64,000 bases of DNA. Source: Cytidiella melzeri. Its lineage: Eukaryota; Basidiomycota; Agaricomycetes; Polyporales; Irpicaceae. Below are positions 56,212-64,000 of the stretch, piece by piece. The stretch is from NCBI GenBank assembly GCA_022592445.1, contig JABYQR010000089.1, positions 62,001 through 126,000 on the forward strand. Direction: 5' to 3'. The stretch's first letter is position 1; every line of letters begins with the position of its first letter. A model generated the notes under the pieces. The model did no database searches and was not told where the DNA came from. It saw only the letters and a program-made list of their open reading frames with translations. The position numbers and the translations under genes are program-made.

Positions 56212-56948
56212 TAACGTTACCAAGGCTGGCAAGCGGCAAGTACAATTCCTGAAGATTGAACAAAATATTACTTTTTGAGCCAGATTTGTAAGTAAACTTG
56301 GTGCTGGTAGCAGCCTGAACAGGTAATTTTGTTGGGAATAGCTTCTTCAATGAATAATGTATGGTAAGTCCATGGTTTGTCTTTGCTGGAGCACATAATT
56401 GTTCATGAAACAAGAGGGACTGTGCTGTATTGTGTGAAGTGCAACAATGGGTGTGAGTACAGAATTAAAACAAGTTTGTGGAGTACAGCATGGAGATAAA
56501 GATTGTATCACCTGCATCTCCTTCTTGATGGTGTTGAACTATGTCAAATAATCAAGATACAATATGGTAAACTGCAGGAGCAGGGTTACAAGTGAGGCTG
56601 TTACTGGTAGCAAATGGAGTAAATCATATAGCATGAAATAGTTGATTGCACCTGTGACTTTGTTACCAAAATGAACCTCAGTAAACAATCCTGTTTCTGG
56701 TAAGGACCTTGCCAAGCCATCTGGTCATGAATATTGACTGTTTTATGGGCATTTGCTATTGGTGACACCTTTGATAGGCAACTTGATCTGGGATAAAGTG
56801 ACTGTACTACAATTGATAAGTTTGGTTGCGGGAAAAGGAGCCATACATTGATGAAGGTAGTCACCAATGGTAGCAAGGGGCTACATTGATCTTGTCATTG
56901 ATCTTGTGCAGTGTTCATTGCTGATTCTAGAACATTACTTGCTTCAAG
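56212..56948 (+). repeat. ~850-bp dispersed repeat, copy 2 (split by the LINE)
   Basis: Relative of 49388-50240. The LINE at 56961-63898 inserted within it; the remaining part resumes at 63899 and runs off the window at the start of its tandem array. Confidence 0.78.
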
Positions 56949-57110
56949 AAGAATGAACAGTTTTTTTTCGCGCGTTTATAGTGCGTACTACAGAGGTACA
57001 TGTACACCTAATAGATTAAGAGAATAGAGAAGAAGTGAAAAATGAGGAAAGGGAAAGACGGGTCTCAGAAGTCATACTAGTATCAAGGGGGCGCACATGG
57101 TTCCCAAAAC

Positions 57111-60100
57111 CTAGTTCTGATTCGAGTCGGCACCCGTGCGTGGTGCGCTGCGACTCCGTACATGATCTTGTGCCTGCGCTAACGGGAGCCCAAACTCAGT
57201 GAGTACTTGAACCTGTACCTCACCATCTAGCTCCTCTCGCGCCTCGATGCATCCCAAAACTGTCAGCGCGTACGCCCGATTGAAGGAGGCTATTGATCCC
57301 TCTGGATTCCGTTGGGTCCGGTGAGTAAAGGCCTTCCTGCACAAAGTGGTGTGTAGGTTGATCTTGAGGATCGCCAGGGAGTTGTGGTCCCCACTCTCGA
57401 GATCTCGGTATCCTTGTTCAACAAGTCCTAGCCACTGGAAGGTGGCTACTGCAGGGTTGAGTTGCAGAAACTCATTGACCTCCTCCAGCTCCGGTGATTC
57501 GGCCAGCCACAGCTGGCGCGCATGCTCAGCGGGTTCTACCCCAGGGGGGGCGACTGGCGCAAGATCCAGCGCATTCCACCCGCGGTCCTCGTATCGCCTG
57601 ACGTCAGGCGGTTTGTGTTTTCTCATCCACAGTTCGCAGTCAAACCAGATATGTTTGCGCGTCTCGATCGCCACCTGCCCACACCAGCACGTGCGGGTGC
57701 CTTCCAGTTCAAACCGCTCACGAAATTCTCCATGAGGGAAATGCCCACTGACGAAGCGGACCAGCCGAGCAAAGTGAGTACTATTGCCACCCGCTGTCTT
57801 CAGGAACCAGTTGGCAGCCGTGTGCTTACACTGACTGAATTTAGGTGCACTGTCGATGAACGACTGGTGACCACGATACTTAGGTATCTGCATATCCGTG
57901 GTCCATGCTTGGTAAGCCTGCGATGTGATCTGCTGTCGCGCATAAGCAAATGAGAGGCTGTTGCATGGTTCAGCAGTGGCCAGTCCTGCCTCCCTGTCAA
58001 CGACCGCATTCCAGTATACACCCCGGTGACCCGGACACCACCACATGTGCACGCGATGTTGGTCCGAGGCCTCAAGCCATGGACATATTGAAGCACTTGC
58101 CGCCACCGCCAGCATTTGCGCCGGGCCTCGTCCTGGAGCCAGAATGCAGGCCAGTGCTGCGGCATTATCTGCGAAGACATGAATGTCTGACACATGCTCT
58201 GGTAGGTCTGTTACCACCTCGCGTAAGCCGCAAGCCAGCGCTGCCATCTCGGCATCGTATGGTGTGGCTTGGCCACATCCGAATCGCCCCATTCTAACTT
58301 TGTTTGAGTGCTTTACCATCCACGCTGCCCCAGCAGTCACGCCGTTGGTGGGGCCGTCGGGTTTCTTTTGTGAGCCGTCGGTGAAGACATTGGCGCAGGA
58401 ATAGTCCTGCTCTAGCTTACGAATCATTGGGCTGAGCTTAGTACTAATCCAGGAGTCCAGGGCTTCCTTATTAGCCTTTGGCGGAGCTGTTGCACCATCG
58501 ACTACATTCACATGAAGAATGACTTGGGGCGCGAATCTATCCTGGATTCTGTGCCCTGGTTGGCATTCGTCGTTCAGGACATCAAACTGCTCCGTGCACA
58601 GGGACCCTAACGCGCTGATGTGGCTCATCGGGGTGACTCCATCTCTGCGAGAGTTGGTGTGCAGCGGCAAGGGCGCCACCCACCGGGTCACAGGAGTACG
58701 CCACATGCCAGGCAGGTGAGCTCGGGTGGGGTGGTATGCATGAAGGGTACGGGTGCGTAAGCATGCCTTCTTCATGAACTTATCGATCTGATGTTTGATG
58801 GGGAACAGGCCCGCCGCCATTTCTAATGCCCCGTTTGGAGTGGTGCAGAACCCTCCGGTAATCCATCGCGCAGCTCTGCTCTGCGCCTTTTGGAGCGAGT
58901 TCGCAATCCATTTCTTTCCCTTCCACTGTGGGTGCCACCATAGCTGGGCGCCATAGGTCAGTACAGGCAGGACATTTGATATGTACAGCCGCCTCTTATC
59001 TCTTGGTGTCAGGCCTCTCGCCGAGTTTCCCAGCATCCGTAGTGCCTGCACAGTGCTCGAGGCCTTGGTTGTGTAGAACCGCACGTGTTCTCTGAAAGTG
59101 AGTTTCGGGTCGAGGAAGAACCCCAGATACCTCATTTTAGCCTTAGGGACAATAGTGTGTATCCTGCCCTGGATGCGCACCTTCAAATTAGGCCCTAGCG
59201 GTTGCCGTTCGCTCCATGCAGCTTCGCAAGCTTGCCGGAATTGCATGAGCTCCAGCTTGTCCATCTCAACGCCCAGTCCGAGTCGTCCTAGGTGAGTGAT
59301 TACTGACTCGAAGATGTTACTAACAAGCCAGTTATTGTAGATTAGGCCATCTCGGTGGTCGTGGACCGGCCCTAGCTTCCCCGCAACATGGATCAGTCCG
59401 TCGTCAACGAAGAATTGCAGCGTGGCATTTCCGTCCAGTACCTTCCCCTCAGGAGCAACAAGATGGAGTACGGCCGCGATGTACAGTCCCGTGAGCACCG
59501 GGGACAAGGCAGACCCCTGGCCTACACCAGTGGAGAAGTCGGTAGGTGCAGATTGATGTCCATTGAAGATGAACTCAGTCTGCCGCCCTACCAGGTAGCT
59601 TACAAAATACGCGCACAGACCGCTGCTGAACCCTTGTTTCTTCAGGATGGCTGCCAGCATATTGTGATTAATCGACGGGAAGAATTGCGAGACGTCCAGT
59701 AGCAATGCAGTTGAGTCAACACCTTGTTTCCACGCTTGTTGGATGTTATGCACGAGCTGGATGCCTGCGTCTTGCGTACTGTGCTGCATAGCACTGCCAA
59801 ATTGACAGGAGTGCATGAGCCCAAACTTTTGCGCCTTGAACTGCATCCGGTTGGCTATCACCTTCTCCAGCAACTTCCCCAAGCAGTTTAACAGAACAAT
59901 GGGTCGGTACGCTTTGGCCTTGGAGTTATCGGGTTTGTTCAGTTTTGGGATGACCACCGTACGCGACTTCTTGAAGACAGTAGGGTGGACGCCATGCTGG
60001 ATGCACCCGTTGAAGAACGCAGCCACTTGCATCTCAACATTGGTGTGCTCAGGTACGTGCTTTGGCTCCTCACATGAACAATCTGATAGGTCGGTGATGA

Positions 60101-61898
60101 TCTGCTTTAGCCAGAACCAGCTGGCATGATCAGGGCCTGGGGCAGAGAAGTTGCTCATCTTGGCCAACGCCTCTCGCAATTCAGCTTTAGAGAACGGGGG
60201 AAATGCTCTCTCTTCCTGCTGAGGTATCTCGTCCAATATGGACGCATCTACCTGGCGTGGGTTCAAAGGTGTGAACTGTTCCTGAAATGTTGCTGAGACC
60301 TTCTCCGGCTCGTCAATAGGTTTGCCCTCGAGGTCAACTAGGCCTGTCGTGGTAGCCATCTTACGCGGCTTTTTCCAGTCCACAAAGTCCCAGATTCGCA
60401 ATTTATTGGTCTTAGCAATGACGCCGTCAAAGAAAGAACGTTTTGCCCCGCTAACTGCCCCTTTCATGCGGCGAGTTGCCCGGTCGATCTGTCCTGTGAC
60501 AGACACGATACACTGAGTTGTTTGGACTACCTCCTGGTGCCGAGAGAGGTCGAAGCCCTCGCCCTCCCGGACCACTCGTGCCTGCCATCGCTTTCGCTCT
60601 GCCACTAGTTCTTTCCTGTGAAGACGTAGGTCGTGGACCTGCTTTACGATGTTGCTGCACTCGGGGCTCCACCACGACTTGGAGTGCCGAGTTGCTTTGG
60701 GCAATGTGGCGTACTGCTGCCAGAGGTTCTCAAGGTGAGTTCCAATCATGTTCCCAACCGCTTCCACGTGTTGAGGCGACTCGTATTCCAAGGGAATAGC
60801 ATTCAGGAGGGACCGGCAGCTTCGCACATACACCTCTCCTTCCTCTGATCCGTGCTTGACATTGGGGGTGCTCATAGCTTGCGCACCAACCACTACCTCC
60901 CATCTCAGTACGGCGTGGTCGCTACGTGCCCGTCCCACATTGTCCACCTGGAGCCTGCCATCCACACGCATCTCTGGGTCTATCCATATCAGGTCGATTA
61001 CACCGTCCCAAACGCTAACGTTGTTAGACATCCAGGTTGGTGGTCCGTTTGGTTTGTTGAGTAACTCAAGTCCCAGTTGCTCGAGGGCCAACTCACGCAA
61101 TTCCTCCCGCTGAGCTAGGTGTCTCTGAGCAACCCCTTCGCGTTGCTCGCCCTCATCCCAGAGGGGATCTCGCAGGTTAAAATCACCCACTAAAGCCGTT
61201 ACCTTGGGTGGGGCCTTAACTCGGTCAAGCAGGTATGTGACTGCAGAGAATGTACGCGAGTCGTTGTACACATTAACAAATGTGAGATTGTTCCCGTCAA
61301 TGCGCATAGTAATACATACAATGTCTGCATGGGTGACAATTGCTGACCGGAGTTGTGGACTGGCTCCTCGCCACTTGGTGTTTACGTAGGTGAGCACGCG
61401 TGTCTCCTCAGTGTTTCCGAGGCACATAAAGTTTTGGTGAGCTGTAGTGTGGCAATAGTCTTCGCCATCAGCTTGAGTTGTAGACGCTACGGTCTTGATG
61501 TACCCCTTGAATGGTTCCTGGACAAACACAATATCACTGTCTCGGTTGTTCTCCAATAGCAGACCGTGATTGAGTGCGCTCTTTTGGACATTAGCGGACA
61601 CACACCGCAAAGCATGCCCAGCCGGCCGACCTCCAGCTTCAGCTGAAGGAGCTCTAGGCAGAGGAGGAGGAGTATTAACTTGCAGGGGCTCCGAGATGCT
61701 CGCACCACGGCCTCGAGGGCCGTTCGTTGGTTGAGCCAAAGGATTGGGCAGATTAACAGGTGTACTATACATAGGCAACAATGTGAAATCTAATACATGT
61801 ACATTAAGGTGCGCTTTAGGCAACCATCGCGTCATCAACCGCAGGTCCTTCCCCAGACAACCTGCGCCGCTTCTCAACGTCGACGGCAACCTCGCCAT
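57111..61898 (-). CDS. LINE ORF2: APE endonuclease, reverse transcriptase, RNase H
   Basis: Uninterrupted frame of 1595 residues from the ATG at 61898, 40 nt after the ORF1 stop; the frame stays open upstream to 62255, so frameshift translation from ORF1 is also possible. Endonuclease, about residues 96-330: LRCVSANVQKSALNHG, FVQEPFKG, LVGDFNLRDPLWDEG, ARSDHAVLRWE. RT, about 640-900: AYRPIVLLNCLGKLLEKVIA, LLLDVSQFFPSINH, GVGQGSALSPVLTGLY, catalytic FVDDG near 832. RNase H, about 1165-1300: FTDGSQKK, YDAEMAALACGL, FADNAAALACI, WWCPGHRG. A Cys/His cluster near 1403 (CWCG...HIWFDC) is typical of the clade. It performs target-primed reverse transcription. Catalytic residues all look intact. Confidence 0.93.
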   Translation of the reverse strand: MARLPSTLRSGAGCLGKDLRLMTRWLPKAHLNVHVLDFTLLPMYSTPVNLPNPLAQPTNGPRGRGASISEPLQVNTPPPLPRAPSAEAGGRPAGHALRCVSANVQKSALNHGLLLENNRDSDIVFVQEPFKGYIKTVASTTQADGEDYCHTTAHQNFMCLGNTEETRVLTYVNTKWRGASPQLRSAIVTHADIVCITMRIDGNNLTFVNVYNDSRTFSAVTYLLDRVKAPPKVTALVGDFNLRDPLWDEGEQREGVAQRHLAQREELRELALEQLGLELLNKPNGPPTWMSNNVSVWDGVIDLIWIDPEMRVDGRLQVDNVGRARSDHAVLRWEVVVGAQAMSTPNVKHGSEEGEVYVRSCRSLLNAIPLEYESPQHVEAVGNMIGTHLENLWQQYATLPKATRHSKSWWSPECSNIVKQVHDLRLHRKELVAERKRWQARVVREGEGFDLSRHQEVVQTTQCIVSVTGQIDRATRRMKGAVSGAKRSFFDGVIAKTNKLRIWDFVDWKKPRKMATTTGLVDLEGKPIDEPEKVSATFQEQFTPLNPRQVDASILDEIPQQEERAFPPFSKAELREALAKMSNFSAPGPDHASWFWLKQIITDLSDCSCEEPKHVPEHTNVEMQVAAFFNGCIQHGVHPTVFKKSRTVVIPKLNKPDNSKAKAYRPIVLLNCLGKLLEKVIANRMQFKAQKFGLMHSCQFGSAMQHSTQDAGIQLVHNIQQAWKQGVDSTALLLDVSQFFPSINHNMLAAILKKQGFSSGLCAYFVSYLVGRQTEFIFNGHQSAPTDFSTGVGQGSALSPVLTGLYIAAVLHLVAPEGKVLDGNATLQFFVDDGLIHVAGKLGPVHDHRDGLIYNNWLVSNIFESVITHLGRLGLGVEMDKLELMQFRQACEAAWSERQPLGPNLKVRIQGRIHTIVPKAKMRYLGFFLDPKLTFREHVRFYTTKASSTVQALRMLGNSARGLTPRDKRRLYISNVLPVLTYGAQLWWHPQWKGKKWIANSLQKAQSRAARWITGGFCTTPNGALEMAAGLFPIKHQIDKFMKKACLRTRTLHAYHPTRAHLPGMWRTPVTRWVAPLPLHTNSRRDGVTPMSHISALGSLCTEQFDVLNDECQPGHRIQDRFAPQVILHVNVVDGATAPPKANKEALDSWISTKLSPMIRKLEQDYSCANVFTDGSQKKPDGPTNGVTAGAAWMVKHSNKVRMGRFGCGQATPYDAEMAALACGLREVVTDLPEHVSDIHVFADNAAALACILAPGRGPAQMLAVAASASICPWLEASDQHRVHMWWCPGHRGVYWNAVVDREAGLATAEPCNSLSFAYARQQITSQAYQAWTTDMQIPKYRGHQSFIDSAPKFSQCKHTAANWFLKTAGGNSTHFARLVRFVSGHFPHGEFRERFELEGTRTCWCGQVAIETRKHIWFDCELWMRKHKPPDVRRYEDRGWNALDLAPVAPPGVEPAEHARQLWLAESPELEEVNEFLQLNPAVATFQWLGLVEQGYRDLESGDHNSLAILKINLHTTLCRKAFTHRTQRNPEGSIASFNRAYALTVLGCIEAREELDGEVQVQVLTEFGLPLAQAQDHVRSRSAPRTGADSNQN

Positions 61899-61938
61899 TG
61901 TAGGGGCATCTATTCTTGAGCAGGTCTTGCACAGTGAA

Positions 61939-63717
61939 CTAAGGCAGGTTCTTGTTGAACCATTGTTTGGCGTCGCAATCACCCGCACGCTTACTATATG
62001 GGCATTCTCGAGAGGACGGAGCATGTCCCATTGAGTTGCAGTTGGCGCAGTACACATGGGTGCACATCTTTTGCGCCTCCAGGGTCTCGATGCGAGTGCG
62101 TTGGCAGTCTTGATGGACGCAATATCTGGGGTGGTCGGCCTCCACGTGAGGGAGGGAGCATTTTGGGCAGAAGATCTTCCCGCTCTTGCAGGTGCTACCG
62201 GGATGCTGCCAATGCCAGCACTTGTCGCAGAGAGGGATCCGGGTAGTGAGGTCATGGCGGCACAGGATGTGCTCGACTCCTAGGACGCAAATCTTGCGTT
62301 TGCACCAACCCGCGCTGACAGAGCCATCACGGTTGTCATACGCAGCAAAGACAAAGGTGCCGGAGCCACCTCTAGAGTTGACCCAGAACGGTTTTGGGGA
62401 CTGGATGTGCGTTAGCACGCACTCAGAGATCCACGCGTTCTCCTGCTTGATGGCTAAAATAATGCTCTCGACAGTGAGCTCATGCTGTGTGGCAGGATTG
62501 TGGGTACGGAGGGCCCTGATCGCCAACCGCGTGATGGGAGTGTAGAAGTCGATGGTAGCCGTTCGAGACAAACCCTGGACATTCGCAAGCCACACCAGCT
62601 CCTGAGCAAGGTAGTCCCGAGCAGCAACGGTGGGTCGGGTTTGGAAGCGGATGTCAACGTGGACCCCGCCTTCGTGCCAGTGAAGGCCACAAACCTCATT
62701 GGCCTCTTTGCCATACCGGGTGAATAAGCCGCGTGCCCACTCGCAGACATCTGGCTCACTTCAGCGGTGCGCAAGGTTGGTGACGGCAGAGGAAAAGACC
62801 ACATGCAACAGCTTGGTGTGGTCCTTGCGGGCTGGCACGTGGACCACTGGAGCCTTGGGTTTTGCCTGAGCCGGGGGGCTCGCCTTAGTGGGAGGAGCCG
62901 GAGGGCCTTGAGGCTGTCCTGCAGAGGCAGCAGGTGCGGCGGTGGCCGCTGCGTAAGACCCTGCAGGTGCCAAGGTGGAAGGGGGCGAAGCTTCTCTGGG
63001 GCGGAACTCAAAGGCTTTGGCAATCGCCAAGGCTGACTCAGGGGGGATGCGGCCATTGCATACCTTCATGAGGGAGCTGATGGCACTGATCTTTTCCCAG
63101 TCCCAATCGCGCAGGATGGCGTACGGGTCTTGCATGCGCTGTGTTTCACTAACTGATGCTTGCCGTTTCGCAGGCTGCTCCTCACCAAAGATGGCTGGAC
63201 GCTTCTTCCCTTTCCCTCCAGCCTGTTTCTTGTCTGGGCTGGGTGCGTGGACAGAGGCAAAGATCCCATTCATCTGAGGAGATGGCACCCGGGTCTTGTG
63301 CCACTGGTCGGCAAGCGAGGACACCTTGGCAGAGATGCCTGTGATGTGCTCCATGAGCACGGAGTTGTTGGAGGGTATTGCGGCTTCAGCCGCCTTGAGT
63401 CGTTTAGCCATGTCGCGGATCCGCACCAAGAGGTCGAGTCGCTGAGCCTCGTTTTCACGGACAACAGCCGGGAACAGCTGTTGCAGCTGGTTGTCGTGAG
63501 CCTGGACGTGGCCTGCCCAGTAGTCAAACAGCTCGCCTAGGCATCGGGAGAATGTGCTGACATCGGAGCCTATGTCCGGGGCCGTCTCCCTGATCTGCTT
63601 ATCGAGGTGGTCGCCGAGGGCTATCATGTTGATTCGGATAGAGGTGAATTGGTGCGCAGTCTTCAAAAGGGTGTCCACAACGGACCCAGGGGTGGGGTCA
63701 GGAGGGATGAGAGACAT
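61939..63717 (-). pseudogene. LINE ORF1 (zinc-knuckle RNA-binding protein) with one in-frame UGA
   Basis: From the ATG at 63717 (MSLIPPDPTPG) the frame runs 593 codons to 61939, broken only by TGA at 62761-62763 (codon 319). Downstream of the UGA the same frame continues with conserved-looking sequence (EPDVCEWARGLFTRYGKEAN), which shows that one reading frame was intended. The N-terminal part is helical, with a basic stretch (KKQAGGKGKKRP) and a Pro/Ala-rich linker. The C-terminal part has CCHC knuckles: CDKCWHWQHPGSTC, CPKCSLPH...HPRYC and CANCNSMGHAPSSREC. ORF1 normally coats LINE RNA. The stop may be a disabling mutation, a sequencing error or a read-through site. Confidence 0.8.
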
Positions 63718-63898
63718 GCTTGCTGTAGTCAATTGAGGAGGAGTAGGGGGGAGTGCAGACGTCAACACCAAAGGCCGGGAGGGGTGTTGAAGAGAGCAGG
63801 TCAGTGTTGCAGTACTTAAATCATCACACACTCGACCTGGCAAAGGCCCTTTGAGCATGCAAGGATGTAAATCAAATGTATTGGAGCGGACATGCCGC

Positions 63899-63998
63899 AA
63901 GAATGAACAGCTTGAGGGTGTCTCATTAGATCAATTGCTAGAACATGTTACATGTGTCCTCTTGATGTCTGCACTGCCTCACCCCCAGTGGAGCTGCC
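63899..63998 (+). repeat. right part of dispersed repeat copy 2, truncated by the window
   Basis: Begins with the second copy of the LINE target duplication, then CTTGAGGGTGTCTCATTAGA as at about 50140, and ends with CTGCACTGCCTCACCCCCAG, the start of a 143-bp array unit. Confidence 0.75.
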
Positions 63999-64000
63999 AC

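Larger units (their letters stand above)
56961..63898 (-). mobile_element. Tad-like LINE (non-LTR retrotransposon), 6.9 kb, near full length
   Basis: The element lies on the minus strand. Its 3' end is an A-tract (TTTTTTTT at 56961-56968 on the plus strand). It is flanked by a 12-bp target duplication AAGAATGAACAG (56949-56960 and 63899-63910), confirmed by the related empty locus near 50.1 kb. It encodes ORF1 (zinc-knuckle protein) and ORF2 (endonuclease, RT, RNase H). The presence of an RNase H domain with an APE-type endonuclease fits the Tad1 group of fungal LINEs. The 5' leader upstream of ORF1 is about 180 bp. ORF2 is uninterrupted, which indicates recent insertion. Confidence 0.93.

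Noticed and set aside
57346..57953. Plus-strand ORFs (129 and 143 codons) opposite LINE ORF2
   Set aside because: Antisense shadows of the RNase H/C-terminal coding region.

Overview
The window is fungal nuclear DNA, most likely from a basidiomycete of the Agaricomycotina. Most protein genes are split by many short GT-AG introns (about 40-100 nt). Several families are typical of that group: secreted Ser/Thr-rich GPI-type glycoproteins of the 'macrofage activating glycoprotein' kind, a C2-domain phosphatidylserine decarboxylase, and a multi-pass membrane family with many introns. The mobile elements (chromodomain Ty3/gypsy, Tad-like LINE, CACTA-like DNA element) also fit. No bacterial-type operons, rRNA, CRISPR or convincing tRNA genes were seen. 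All gene models were spliced by hand from frame and splice consensus; frame was checked across every junction.

Layout. 1-7.4 kb is a compact housekeeping block: the 5' end of an unknown gene (minus), aldose 1-epimerase (+), a possible tiny spliced gene (minus), a ZNF511-like zinc-finger protein (minus) sharing a 289-bp promoter with mitochondrial ribosomal protein uS17m (+), a LEU5-type mitochondrial CoA carrier (minus), and meiotic HOP2 (+), which is divergent from LEU5. 7.4-17.9 kb is a 10.4-kb CACTA-like DNA element with about 535-bp terminal inverted repeats and a 3-bp target duplication. It carries decayed ORFs and one intact spliced gene with an FKBP-like domain, and a solo LTR has inserted into its left arm. 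18-21.2 kb holds a tandem pair of GPI-type glycoprotein genes. 21.7-25.9 kb holds an 11-exon phosphatidylserine decarboxylase. 27.6-35.4 kb holds an acidic hypothetical protein, a DUF1295 membrane enzyme, a secreted amidase-signature protein and a small secreted or membrane protein.

35.5-64 kb is a nest of transposons. It contains two solo LTRs of one family, a complete 9.1-kb chromodomain Ty3/gypsy element (TSD CAAAG) that has itself received two further solo LTRs (one in the integrase, one in its 3' LTR), a Cys-rich ORF of unknown origin, a 143-bp tandem array, and one apparently ordinary host gene (a nine-exon multi-pass membrane protein at 51.4-53.0 kb). Beyond that lie older repeats and a 6.9-kb Tad-like LINE (12-bp TSD) with an uninterrupted endonuclease/RT/RNase H ORF2 and an ORF1 broken by a single UGA.

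The host genes cover sugar metabolism, mitochondrial translation and CoA import, meiosis, phospholipid synthesis and the cell surface, with no sign of a dedicated cluster. The most unusual content is in the mobile DNA: the FKBP-like gene inside the CACTA-like element, and the layered insertions whose target duplications give a relative order of events.
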